Part shown: piece by piece, positions 29,412 to 38,170 of the stretch | How the letters are laid out: each line of letters begins with the position of its first letter | Numbering within the stretch: position 1 is the first letter of the stretch | From: Rhizobium johnstonii 3841 | Lineage (GTDB): Bacteria; Pseudomonadota; Alphaproteobacteria; Rhizobiales; Rhizobiaceae | NCBI RefSeq assembly: GCF_000009265.1 | Contig: NC_008380.1 | Location: 1,493,501-1,557,500 of the forward strand | DNA length: 64,000 bases | Direction: 5' to 3' | Notes under the pieces: model-generated | What the model saw: only the letters and a program-made list of their open reading frames with translations | Told to the model about the DNA's origin: nothing | Database searches by the model: none | Made by a program: the position numbers and the translations under genes

Positions 29412-31076
29412 ATGACCGAGACGACTGAGCTGCCAGAACGCGAGAGCATGGAATTCGACGTTGTGATCGTCGGCGCCGGTCCTGCCGGTCTTGCGGCGGC
29501 GATCCGGTTGAAGCAGGTCAATCCGCAACTCTCCGTCGTCGTGCTGGAGAAGGGCGCGGAAGTCGGCGCCCATATCCTCTCGGGCGCCGTCGTCGATCCG
29601 ATCGGCATCGACCGGCTGCTGCCCGGCTGGCGTGACGAGGCCGATCATCCGTTCAAGACCAAGGTCAGCGCCGATCACTTCCTGCTGCTCGGCCCCGCCG
29701 GCTCTGTTCGCCTGCCGAATGTGCTGATGCCGCCCTTGATGAACAATCACGGCAACTACATCGTCTCGCTTGGGCTCGTCTGTCGCTGGCTGGCGACCAA
29801 GGCCGAAGAACTCGGCGTCGATATCTATCCGGGTTTTGCCGCAACCGAAGTACTCTACAATGAAGAGGGCGCCGTCATCGGGGTCGCGACCGGCGATATG
29901 GGCATCGAGAAGAACGGCGAGCCCGGCCCGAACTATACCCGCGGCATGGAACTGCTCGGCAAATATGTGCTGATCGGCGAGGGGGTGCGCGGCTCGCTCG
30001 CCAAGCAGTTGATTGCCAAGTTCGATCTTTCGAAGGACCGTGAACCGCAAAAATTCGGCATCGGCATCAAGGAGCTCTGGCAGGTCAAGCCGGAAAACCA
30101 TCGGCCAGGCCTGGTGCAGCATTCCTTCGGCTGGCCGCTCGGCATGAAGACCGGCGGCGGCTCCTTCCTCTATCACCTGGAAGACAATCTGGTGGCCGTC
30201 GGCTTCGTCGTCCACCTCAATTACAAGAACCCCTATCTCTATCCTTTCGAGGAGTTCCAGCGCTTCAAGACCCATCCGGCGATCCGCACCACCTTCGAGG
30301 GCGGCAAGCGGCTGTCCTATGGGGCGCGTGCCATCACCGAGGGCGGCTACCAGTCGGTGCCGAAGCTTTCCTTCCCCGGCGGGGCGCTGATCGGCTGTTC
30401 GGCCGGTCTGGTCAACGTGCCGCGCATCAAGGGCAGCCACAATGCGGTGCTGTCGGGCATGCTGGCGGCCGAGAAGATCGCCGCCGCGATCGAATCCGGC
30501 CGCAGCCATGACGACGTGATCGAGATCGAGAATGAATGGCGCAAGGGCGATATCGGCCGCGACCTCAAGCGTGTCCGCAACGTCAAGCCGCTCTGGTCGA
30601 AGTTCGGCACCGCGCTCGGCGTGGCGCTCGGCGGCTTCGACATGTGGACCAACACGCTGTTCGGCTTTTCCGTCTTCGGCACGCTGAAGCATGGCAAGAC
30701 GGATGCCCAGTCGCTCGAACCTGCCTCGATGCACAAGCCGATCGCCTATCCGAAGCCCGATGGCGTCTTGACCTTCGATCGCCTCTCCTCGGTGTTCCTG
30801 TCGAACACCAATCACGAGGAGGACCAGCCGGTGCATCTGCAGGTCAAGGACATGGCGCTGCAGAAGTCGTCCGAGCATGACATCTATGCCGGTCCGTCGA
30901 CGCGCTACTGTCCGGCCGGAGTCTACGAATGGGTGGAAAAGGACGGCAAGGACGTCTTCGTCATCAACGCCCAGAACTGCGTGCACTGCAAGACCTGCGA
31001 CATCAAGGATCCCAACCAGAACATCAACTGGGTGCCGCCGCAGGGCGGCGAGGGGCCGGTCTATCCGAATATGTGA
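29412..31076 (+). CDS. Electron transfer flavoprotein-ubiquinone oxidoreductase
   Basis: ETF-QO passes electrons from acyl-CoA dehydrogenases, through ETF, to ubiquinone at the inner membrane. The 554-residue protein has an N-terminal FAD motif (VVIVGAGPAGLAAAIRL), the membrane-associated quinone domain, and a C-terminal 4Fe-4S site with C500 (RYCPAGVYEW) and C523, C526 and C529 (NCVHCKTCDI). The length matches mitochondrial and bacterial homologues. ETF subunit genes are not in the window. Confidence 0.96.
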   Translation: MTETTELPERESMEFDVVIVGAGPAGLAAAIRLKQVNPQLSVVVLEKGAEVGAHILSGAVVDPIGIDRLLPGWRDEADHPFKTKVSADHFLLLGPAGSVRLPNVLMPPLMNNHGNYIVSLGLVCRWLATKAEELGVDIYPGFAATEVLYNEEGAVIGVATGDMGIEKNGEPGPNYTRGMELLGKYVLIGEGVRGSLAKQLIAKFDLSKDREPQKFGIGIKELWQVKPENHRPGLVQHSFGWPLGMKTGGGSFLYHLEDNLVAVGFVVHLNYKNPYLYPFEEFQRFKTHPAIRTTFEGGKRLSYGARAITEGGYQSVPKLSFPGGALIGCSAGLVNVPRIKGSHNAVLSGMLAAEKIAAAIESGRSHDDVIEIENEWRKGDIGRDLKRVRNVKPLWSKFGTALGVALGGFDMWTNTLFGFSVFGTLKHGKTDAQSLEPASMHKPIAYPKPDGVLTFDRLSSVFLSNTNHEEDQPVHLQVKDMALQKSSEHDIYAGPSTRYCPAGVYEWVEKDGKDVFVINAQNCVHCKTCDIKDPNQNINWVPPQGGEGPVYPNM

Positions 31077-31157
31077 GACCGGATTATCCCCACCGCGAAA
31101 ATTCTTGCGTGCTGACGCCTTCGTGATCGCCTTCTGCCGGAGGCTGTTAGCCGTTCG

Positions 31158-31165
31158 TTAACCAT
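31158..31165 (+). promoter_or_regulatory. Possible CtrA half-site before the L,D-transpeptidase
   Basis: TTAACCAT, followed by AATTTCCTTA, lies 48 bases before the ATG. It matches a known alphaproteobacterial CtrA motif; envelope genes are common CtrA targets. An 8-base match is weak evidence. Confidence 0.3.
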
Positions 31166-31212
31166 AATTTCCTTAGCTTGCGACATCAAGTTGACGCACT
31201 AAGGACACATTC

Positions 31213-31827
31213 ATGACGATCTCCCGCCGGGGCTTTCTGATCGCTCTGCCGCTTTTCGTGGCCGGCTGCTCTTCGACCGTTCTGAACAGCCAGACGAATT
31301 ATGCCGCACTTCCGGACGAAAAATTCCCGTTGAAGCAGGTGCCGATCGACAAGATCAGGCCGGAGCTCCGCCGCCAGGAAGTGGCCTACGAAACCACGCA
31401 TGCTGCCGGCACCGTGATCGTCGATACACCCGCGCGGCGCGCCTATTACGTCCTCGGCGGCGGCAGGGCGATGCGTTATGGCGTCGGTGTCGGCCGCGAG
31501 GGGCTGGCCTTTGCCGGCAACGCCTATATCGGCCGCAAGGCCGAGTGGCCGAGCTGGACGCCCACCGAAAACATGCAGCGCCGCGAAGAGCGCTATCGCA
31601 AGCTCGCCGGCGGCATGCCGGGCGGCCCGAACAACCCGCTCGGTGCGCGGGCGATGTATCTCTTTCGTGGCGGCAACGACACGCATTTTCGCATCCACGG
31701 CACCAACCAGCCGCAATCGATTGGTCTTGCCATGTCGAGCGGCTGTGTCCGCATGATGAACCACGATGTGATTGACCTCTATAGCCGCGTCGAAGTCGGC
31801 GCCAGGGTCGTCGTCATCCAGGCCTGA
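31213..31827 (+). CDS. L,D-transpeptidase (YkuD), lipoprotein
   Basis: This enzyme makes 3-3 peptidoglycan cross-links or attaches proteins to the wall. The 204-residue protein begins with a twin-Arg-containing signal and a lipobox (FVAGC, lipid Cys19). The YkuD motif is complete: H162 in IHGTN and catalytic C178 in SSGCVRMM. It is monocistronic and ends in a convergent terminator. Confidence 0.93.
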   Translation: MTISRRGFLIALPLFVAGCSSTVLNSQTNYAALPDEKFPLKQVPIDKIRPELRRQEVAYETTHAAGTVIVDTPARRAYYVLGGGRAMRYGVGVGREGLAFAGNAYIGRKAEWPSWTPTENMQRREERYRKLAGGMPGGPNNPLGARAMYLFRGGNDTHFRIHGTNQPQSIGLAMSSGCVRMMNHDVIDLYSRVEVGARVVVIQA

Positions 31828-31868
31828 CGTGTTCGTCCCAAGCTCGGTAAGGACGCTGTCTTCATGAA

Positions 31869-31901
31869 AAAGCCGCCGCAGCGATGGCTGCAGGCGGCTT
31901 T
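31869..31901. terminator. Bidirectional terminator between convergent genes
   Basis: AAAGCCGCC pairs with GGCGGCTTT around an inner GCAG/CTGC stem, with one unpaired A. It sits between the L,D-transpeptidase and EamA stops, with A/T ends on both sides. Confidence 0.75.
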
Positions 31902-31924
31902 CCATCTGCTGTTGGTGTTGGATT

Positions 31925-32830
31925 TCAGCGGCGTGGCGTGGCGATACCCGTCGAAAGCGCCACACCGATGCCGGTGATCACGGCGGCGCTGATTTCCGTC
32001 ATGCCGATCGCTTCGCCAAGCAGCAAGCCGCCGCCAAGCGTCGCGAGCACCGGCGTCAGCGCCGTGAAGGCGGCGGCCTGTGTTCCACCGAGTGTTCTGA
32101 CGGCGGTGCCGTAGGCGACCATCGCGACGAGGCCGGAAAGAACGCCCTGGCTCAGCACCTGCAGGCCGATCTCCGGGAGAGTAGCCTGTGGCAGCGAGAC
32201 GCCGAAGACGAGGGCAAGCGTGCCCATGATCAGGAACGACCAGACGGCGATCAGGGCGCTCGCCTGGACGGCGGTCAGACCGGAGCGGCGAAAGGCATGC
32301 GTATAGCTTGCCCAGAGAACGGCGCCAGCCGGCAGCAATACGAAGCTGGTCCATGGCAGCGAGGCGTCTGCAAGGCTGCGCGTGAGCAGGATCAGCACGC
32401 CGGCAACGATTGCGATAAGCCCGGCGATGCGTGTGCCGTCAGGTCTTTCGCGAAACAGCGCAATCCCGATCAGCGCCGCGGCGAGCGGCATCGAGCCGCC
32501 GAGAAGAATCCCCGAAGAGGCCGCCGGCGTGGAATGGATTGCCAGGGTGGTCAGCAGGAAGAAGACGGCGCCCGAACCGGACACCATGATCGCCAGCAGG
32601 TGAAGCGGCAGGCCCTTCGGCAGCAGTCCGGTCTTCAGCCAGACAGGCGAAAGCACCAGCGCCGGAATTCCGAAGCGGATCAGCCCGATATCGATCGAGC
32701 CGAGGGGCGTTGCGGCGCTGTGGCGGGTGACGAGAAACCATGTCGCCCAGATCAGCACGGTAATGGTGCCGCCGGCATAACCCAGCACCTGCGACGGCGA
32801 CTTGTCGTTTGTAAATGCAATGGTGGTCAT
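31925..32830 (-). CDS. EamA/DMT-family transporter
   Basis: The 301-residue protein has ten predicted membrane helices in two EamA halves. AAGGATCG precedes the ATG. It is divergent from an Lrp-family regulator whose start is 145 bases away, an arrangement common for amino-acid exporters controlled by their neighbour. Substrate unknown. Confidence 0.87.
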   Translation of the reverse strand: MTTIAFTNDKSPSQVLGYAGGTITVLIWATWFLVTRHSAATPLGSIDIGLIRFGIPALVLSPVWLKTGLLPKGLPLHLLAIMVSGSGAVFFLLTTLAIHSTPAASSGILLGGSMPLAAALIGIALFRERPDGTRIAGLIAIVAGVLILLTRSLADASLPWTSFVLLPAGAVLWASYTHAFRRSGLTAVQASALIAVWSFLIMGTLALVFGVSLPQATLPEIGLQVLSQGVLSGLVAMVAYGTAVRTLGGTQAAAFTALTPVLATLGGGLLLGEAIGMTEISAAVITGIGVALSTGIATPRR

Positions 32831-32975
32831 CGTCTCGATCCTTTCTTCCGTCCGGAGCCTGTCCGGTTGAAGAAAAGATTAGCGCCAGAGGCCAAGGCAT
32901 GTCCTTGCTATCTATGGCTCTAAAATATTGCTATACGCAATCTTCTGCCAATTGACGCCGACAGGTATCGCGAAA

Positions 32976-33449
32976 ATGCCAAATCTCGACAAATTCGATA
33001 TCGCCATCCTGAAGTGCCTGCAGGAGGATGCGCGCGCCACCAATGTCGAAATCGCCGAGAAGGTGAACCTCTCGCCGTCGCCCTGCCTGCGCCGCATCCG
33101 CAATCTCGAACGGTCCGGCATCATTCGCGGCTACAGGGCGGATATCGACCGCAAGGAGGTTGGTCTCGGCCTCACCGTTTTCGTCGAATTCAAGGTCGTC
33201 CATCACAGCCGCGAGAATTCCGAGGCGCAGCAGAAGGCGCTGCTTGCCATCCCCGAGATCGTCTCCTGCTTCCTGATTTCGGGTACTGCCGATTTCCTCG
33301 CCGAAGTGGTGGTGGAGGATCTCGCCGCCTATGAACGGCTTCTGACGGAAACGCTGTTGACCTTGCCGAATGTCAGCGACATCCGCTCGAACTTCGCCAT
33401 CCGCAGCATCAAGACGCATGGGCCGTTGAAGCTGCCCGAGGGAAAATAA
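32976..33449 (+). CDS. Lrp/AsnC-family transcriptional regulator
   Basis: The 157-residue protein has an N-terminal helix-turn-helix (DIAILKCLQEDARATNVEIA, then LSPSPCLRRIRNLE) and a C-terminal RAM ligand domain (LLAIPEIVSCFLISGTADFL). The ATG at 32976 fits the family N-terminus; the open frame extends upstream without similarity. It probably regulates the divergent EamA exporter. Confidence 0.92.
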   Translation: MPNLDKFDIAILKCLQEDARATNVEIAEKVNLSPSPCLRRIRNLERSGIIRGYRADIDRKEVGLGLTVFVEFKVVHHSRENSEAQQKALLAIPEIVSCFLISGTADFLAEVVVEDLAAYERLLTETLLTLPNVSDIRSNFAIRSIKTHGPLKLPEGK

Positions 33450-33473
33450 TTCCCCTCGGGGCTTGCTTGCGGG

Positions 33474-34847
33474 TTAGAGCAGCGTCCCGCTGAGGATGAG
33501 CAGCGCCACCGAGAAGTAGATGACGAGCCCGGTGACATCGACCAGCGTGGCGACGAAGGGGGCTGACGCGCTGGCCGGATCGAGCCGGAGCTTCTGCAGC
33601 ACGAAGGGCAGCATCGAGCCGCATATCGAGCCGAAGGTGACGATCCCGATCAAGGCGGCAAACACCGTGACGGCGACCATCTGCCAGTGCGGGCCGTAAT
33701 CGTAGAGCCCGGCCGACTGCCAGAAGACTATGCGGATGAAGCCGACCAGGCCGAGAATCGCGCCCAGCACGATGCCCGTCGGCAGTTCGCGCAAAAGCAC
33801 CTTCCACCAGTCCGAAAGCTTCAACTCACCGAGCGCAAGCGCCCGGATGATCAGCGAGGTCGCCTGCGAACCGGAATTGCCGCCCGAGCTCATGATCAGC
33901 GGGATGAACAGCGTCAGCACCACGGCCTTTTCCAGCTCGCCTTCGAAATGCTGCATGGCGCTTGCCGTCAGCATCTCGCCGAGGAAGAGCGCAGCGAGCC
34001 AGCCGGCGCGCTTGCGGATCATGCCGGCGAAGCTGATCTTCATGTAGGGCTGGCCGAGCGCCTCCATGCCGCCGAACTTCTGGGCCGCTTCCGTCGTGTC
34101 TGAGATCATCGTGTCGATCACGTCGTCGACGGTGACGATGCCGAGAATCTGCCCCTGTTCGTCGGTGACGGGCAGGGCGAGCAGGTCGTGTTTGCGGATC
34201 AGCCGGGCGACATCCTCCTGCTTCATCAGCGGATTGGCCGAAACCGGCGCGCCCTTCTGTGCCACCGAGAGGATTGAAGCCTCGGGCTCGCCGGTGATGA
34301 GGCGACGCAGCGTCACCACATGCAGCAGCGCATGGCTGACCTCGTCCAGCACATAGATGGCGTAGACGGTCTCGCGCGAGCGTTCGACCTGGCGCACATG
34401 GTCGAGTGTACGGGCGACGGTCCAGCTGTCAGGCACGCTGACGAACTCCGTCGTCATGATGCCGCCGGCCGTGCGCGGCGGATAGCCCATCAAGTGCTGG
34501 ATCGCAATGCGCACCGGTTCGTCGAGGCTGGAGAACAGCCGGGCGCGGGTCTCGCCGTCGAGCTCGAGCAGCACGTCGGCGACGCGGTCGTTCGACATGC
34601 CGTGCAGCAGCCGTGCGGCGTCTTCGGCGCTGATCAGCGCAAGAATCTGTGCGGCGTTGCGAAGCTCCGGCCGGTCGAGGATGTTGACGGCATAGTCCAG
34701 CGGCATGCCGGTTAGTACACGTCCGGCGTCCTGTACGCTGAGCGCGTTCAACGCTTCGACGCGTTCGGCGATCGTTGCGCCGCGGCTGTTGTTGATGAAG
34801 GCACGGGCGGCATGGCCTGCCCGAAGAGGGAAGCGATTGATATTCAT
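33474..34847 (-). CDS. mgtE: Magnesium transporter MgtE
   Basis: MgtE is a Mg2+-gated magnesium channel. The 457-residue protein has the N-terminal MgtE helical domain (about 20-130), paired CBS domains (about 135-260, PPRTAGGIMTTEFVSV and ITVDD-type motifs) and five C-terminal transmembrane helices with the pore segment LIMSSGGNSGSQA. A long untranslated leader with stable hairpins precedes it. Confidence 0.94.
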   Translation of the reverse strand: MNINRFPLRAGHAARAFINNSRGATIAERVEALNALSVQDAGRVLTGMPLDYAVNILDRPELRNAAQILALISAEDAARLLHGMSNDRVADVLLELDGETRARLFSSLDEPVRIAIQHLMGYPPRTAGGIMTTEFVSVPDSWTVARTLDHVRQVERSRETVYAIYVLDEVSHALLHVVTLRRLITGEPEASILSVAQKGAPVSANPLMKQEDVARLIRKHDLLALPVTDEQGQILGIVTVDDVIDTMISDTTEAAQKFGGMEALGQPYMKISFAGMIRKRAGWLAALFLGEMLTASAMQHFEGELEKAVVLTLFIPLIMSSGGNSGSQATSLIIRALALGELKLSDWWKVLLRELPTGIVLGAILGLVGFIRIVFWQSAGLYDYGPHWQMVAVTVFAALIGIVTFGSICGSMLPFVLQKLRLDPASASAPFVATLVDVTGLVIYFSVALLILSGTLL

Positions 34848-35060
34848 TTGAGGCTCGCCTTTCCGTCGATCCGCCGTAGCGTCCGATCGGGCGAGCCGAC
34901 AGGAGTCGGTCAGCGCACGAGGGCCGCGTACGGCAAAGGCAATCGACTACTACTGTCGCTTGGCATCGTTATGATGGCTCCGTTGAAATCCGTGGCTGAC
35001 GAGCGTCATCCACGTGAATGCTAGGTGGTCTCGCACGCGGAAAAAGTCAAGCGGGATAAA
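34848..35060 (-). promoter_or_regulatory. Putative structured 5' leader of mgtE
   Basis: About 210 bases upstream of mgtE hold no ORF. On the transcribed strand they contain a CTTGAC -35-like box (35051-35046), hairpin GTGG-A-TGAC-GCTC-GTCA-G-CCAC (35013-34992) and a second hairpin CCGAC-TCCT-GTCGG. The -10 is unclear. I cannot match the leader to a named riboswitch. Confidence 0.35.
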
Positions 35061-35067
35061 TGCTTAA

Positions 35068-35106
35068 CGCCAGAATGCCGCACCCCCGCGATGCGGCATT
35101 CTGGCG
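35068..35106 (-). terminator. 15-bp hairpin terminator of the quinone reductase gene
   Basis: A perfect 15-bp stem (CGCCAGAATGCCGCA with TGCGGCATTCTGGCG) with a 9-base loop lies 57 bases after the gene ending at 35163. On the minus strand it is followed by TTAAGCATTTAT. Confidence 0.75.
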
Positions 35107-35162
35107 GACATGGTTTGTAGATCTTGCTGCTCCGAAAAACACCGGCCCTGCCGGCTGCGATC

Positions 35163-36176
35163 TCAGAATCCTGCAAGCACCGCCTTGCCCTTCATCCTGC
35201 CGCTTTCGACCATGGCATGCGCCGTCTGGAGGTTTGCCGCATTGATCGGCCCGACGATCTCCGAAAGCGTGGTGCGGATCTTTCCGGCGTCGATGAGCTC
35301 GGAAATCTTGTTCAGCAGCTTGTGCTGCTCGATCATGTCAGGCGTGCCGTAGAGCGGGCGGGTGAACATCAGCTCCCAATGAACGGAGACGGCCTTGCGC
35401 TTAAAGGGCACGATATCGAGCATCTTCGGATCGTCGATCAGCGCGAAGCGGCCCTGCGGCGCGATCGCTTCGACGATGTCGCCGATATGGCTGTCGGTAT
35501 TGGTGGTGGAGAATATGAATCCCGGCGCGCCGATGCCGAGCGCTGCAACCTGCGGCGCGATCGGCCTGGAATGGTCGACGACATGATGTGCGCCGAGTTC
35601 CTTCACCCAGCCCTGCGTTTCCGGGCGCGAGGCCGTGGCGATCACCGTCAGGTCGGTCAATGCCCGGGCGATCTGAATGGCGATCGAGCCGACGCCGCCG
35701 GCGCCGCCGATGATCAGGATGGCGCGTCCCGCTCCCGAAACCGCGTCCTGCACCTTCAGCCGGTCGAACAGCGCCTCGTAGGCCGTGATCGAGGTCAACG
35801 GCAGGGCGGCGGCGGCAGCGAAGTCGAGGCTCTTCGGTTTGGTGCCGACGATGCGCTCGTCGACGAGATGGAATTCGGCATTGCTGCCCGGGCGGCTGAT
35901 GACCCCGGAGTAGAACACCTCGTCGCCGGGCTTGAACAGGGTGACATCAGCGCCGATGGCCTTGACGATGCCGGCGGCATCCCAGCCGAGCACCTTCAAC
36001 TCGTCTGCGGGCGGTGCGGAATGGGCGCGCACCTTGACGTCGACGGGATTGACCGAAACGGCTTTGATCTCGACGAGCAGATCATGGCCTCCAGCCTCCG
36101 GCATCGGCAGCTCGACATCGATCAGCGAGGTTTCGGCGGAGATCGGTTGGGGCGTTTTATAGGCGACGGCGCGCAT
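35163..36176 (-). CDS. Zinc-type alcohol dehydrogenase/quinone oxidoreductase (MDR family)
   Basis: The 337-residue protein has an N-terminal GroES-like fold and a Rossmann domain with IIGGAGGVGSIAIQIA (near 155). It has no structural-zinc Cys cluster, as in QOR-type quinone reductases. The ATG at 36176 (MRAVAYKT) is the family start. It is divergent from an HxlR regulator across a 103-base gap, a pairing typical of quinone or electrophile stress modules. Confidence 0.9.
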   Translation of the reverse strand: MRAVAYKTPQPISAETSLIDVELPMPEAGGHDLLVEIKAVSVNPVDVKVRAHSAPPADELKVLGWDAAGIVKAIGADVTLFKPGDEVFYSGVISRPGSNAEFHLVDERIVGTKPKSLDFAAAAALPLTSITAYEALFDRLKVQDAVSGAGRAILIIGGAGGVGSIAIQIARALTDLTVIATASRPETQGWVKELGAHHVVDHSRPIAPQVAALGIGAPGFIFSTTNTDSHIGDIVEAIAPQGRFALIDDPKMLDIVPFKRKAVSVHWELMFTRPLYGTPDMIEQHKLLNKISELIDAGKIRTTLSEIVGPINAANLQTAHAMVESGRMKGKAVLAGF

Positions 36177-36256
36177 GGGAAACTCCTGTGTTCGTTGCAC
36201 GGAAGCTAGATGCGCACTATGTTCTGACAACGCAAGAATGCACAAATTCTGTACGT

Positions 36257-36274
36257 AGTACCCAAAAGGATACT
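36257..36274. promoter_or_regulatory. Candidate HxlR operator
   Basis: AGTACCC-AAAA-GGATACT is a near-perfect dyad (one mismatch) that overlaps the ribosome site of the HxlR gene, in the shared divergent promoter. Its outer AGTA/TACT ends resemble sites of HxlR-family quinone sensors. Autoregulation is inferred. Confidence 0.4.
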
Positions 36275-36279
36275 GTAAA

Positions 36280-36684
36280 ATGTCATTGCCGCGCGCCAAG
36301 CTCGTCAAGAATTTCCCCGGCTGCCCGGTCGAAGCGACGCTGACTTACCTCGACGGGAAGTGGAAGGGCGTGATCCTGTTTCATCTGATGCAAGGAACCC
36401 TGCGCTTCAACGAATTGCGGCGTAAACTGCCGGCCGTGACCCAGCGCATGCTGACCAAGCAGCTGCGTGAACTGGAAGAGTCTGGCCTGGTATCACGCAC
36501 CGTCTATCCGGTTGTGCCGCCAAGGGTCGAATATGCAATGACGCCGCTCGGCATGACGCTCGAGCCCGTCATCCAGGCATTGGCCGCCTGGGGTGACGAT
36601 TATGTCTTCTGCAGCCCGGAAGGCCGCGAGCTGCGCCTGGCCTCAGACGGCCTGCGCGCTCCGATCGCGGCGCTCGAGGCGTAG
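36280..36684 (+). CDS. HxlR-family transcriptional regulator
   Basis: The 134-residue winged-helix protein has the HxlR signature: C-P-V-E near residue 12, GKWKGVILFHL, LRFNELRRKLPAVTQRMLTK and the wing VPPRVEYAMTPLG. The Cys near the N-terminus is the usual redox or electrophile sensor. It faces the quinone reductase and probably represses it. The 3' end overlaps the convergent MFS gene by 42 bases. Confidence 0.92.
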   Translation: MSLPRAKLVKNFPGCPVEATLTYLDGKWKGVILFHLMQGTLRFNELRRKLPAVTQRMLTKQLRELEESGLVSRTVYPVVPPRVEYAMTPLGMTLEPVIQALAAWGDDYVFCSPEGRELRLASDGLRAPIAALEA

Positions 36685-37869
36685 AGAGGCTGCAAAGACG
36701 AACAGGCCGAGGAAGGACAGCGCCGCGCCGACATAACCGGTCGCCGCAAAACCGTAACCCCCGGCGATGACGAGGCCGCCGAGCCAGGCGCCGATCGCAT
36801 TGGCGATGTTGAAGGCGGAATGGTTGGACGCGGCCGCAAGCGTCTGCGCGTCGGCGGCGACATCCATCAGCCGCGTCTGCAGCGCCGGGCCGGCGGCAAA
36901 GCCGCAGCCGACGAGGAAGACGGAGAGACCGAGCAAATAGGGATTGGCGGCGGTCAGCGAGAAGGTGGTCAGCACGACGATATTATAGATCAGCGACCCG
37001 CCGATCGTGCCGAGAAGCGATTTGTCGGCGAGCCACGAGCCGATGAAATTGCCCGCATTCATGCCGACGCCGAAGAGGACCAGCATGATCGGAACGGCTG
37101 TTTCCGGCAGCATCGCCACCTCAGTCGTCGTCGAGGCGATATAGCTGAACATCGCGAACATGCCGCCGTAACCGACGGCGGCGATGCCGAGCGTCAGCCA
37201 CACCTGCGGCCGGCGGAAGGCGCCGAGTTCTCGCAGGAAGCCCGCTTCCGCGGAAACCCTGTCCTTCGGAACGTAGAACCAGATCAGCACCACGGTCAGC
37301 AGGCCGAGCACGCCGACCGAGAAAAACGCCACCTGCCAGTCGAGCGACTGGCCGAAGAAGGTCGTAAAAGGCGTGCCGAGAAGTGTGGCAACGGTCAGGC
37401 CGAGCATGACGCGGCCAACGGCACGGGCGCGGCGATGCGCCGGCACCATCGAGGCGGCGACAAGGGCCGCGACGCCGAAATAGGCGCCATGCGGCAGGCC
37501 ACTTACGAAGCGCAGCAGCGTGAAGCTTTCGAATGTCGGCGCCATGGCGCTCGATATATTGCCGGCGGCAAAGATCAGCATCAGGGTCAAAAGCAGCGTG
37601 CGGCGCGCCATCTTCGCGGCGAGCACGGCAATAACAGGTGCGCCGACGACGACACCGAGCGCATAGGCGCTGATGACGTAGCCGGCTTGCGGCGTCGTGA
37701 CCGAGAAGGTCTGGGCGACATTGGGCAGCAATCCCATGATCGCGAATTCGCCGGTGCCGATGCCGAAGCCGCCGCAGGCGAGCGCCAGCTGGACCAGTGC
37801 CACGGTCATTGCCGACGGCAGCTCTTGATCCCGGCTATCAACTGAAATATTGGCGGCAATCTCACTCAC
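36643..37869 (-). CDS. MFS transporter, AraJ/YdhP-type sugar or drug efflux
   Basis: The 408-residue protein has 12 predicted membrane helices and N-terminal motifs typical of the DHA1/AraJ group (GGFGIGTGEFAIMGLLP, then a motif with RR between helices 2 and 3). The start is taken as the GTG at 37869, which has GAGGAG seven bases upstream; a longer frame to 37980 is Arg/Pro-rich. Confidence 0.87.
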   Translation of the reverse strand: MSEIAANISVDSRDQELPSAMTVALVQLALACGGFGIGTGEFAIMGLLPNVAQTFSVTTPQAGYVISAYALGVVVGAPVIAVLAAKMARRTLLLTLMLIFAAGNISSAMAPTFESFTLLRFVSGLPHGAYFGVAALVAASMVPAHRRARAVGRVMLGLTVATLLGTPFTTFFGQSLDWQVAFFSVGVLGLLTVVLIWFYVPKDRVSAEAGFLRELGAFRRPQVWLTLGIAAVGYGGMFAMFSYIASTTTEVAMLPETAVPIMLVLFGVGMNAGNFIGSWLADKSLLGTIGGSLIYNIVVLTTFSLTAANPYLLGLSVFLVGCGFAAGPALQTRLMDVAADAQTLAAASNHSAFNIANAIGAWLGGLVIAGGYGFAATGYVGAALSFLGLFVFAASLRLERRDRSAQAV

Positions 37870-38170
37870 GAGAGCTCCTCGAGGCGGTTTCTGCTTGGCA
37901 ATGGCCCTGGCGCGCAGGCGCGGCCGCAAGCCGATCGGTGGAAATGGCGGGAGGTGGAGACGATCTCTCCGATAGAGCATCTATCCGTGAGGTCCGGCCT
38001 GCCGTCGAGTGCATTTTTTGCAGTGCAGCGTCCTGCTATGTGCATACGTCTATTGCAATTTTTGCATTTCTGCCCTTTGTCAGGAAAGAAGGTTGCGCTT
38101 GAAATCGGCGATACCGCAACCATCTCAGGGGCAAGGCAGGAGCATTTCCGCGCCAGAGACGGGAGCTCTT

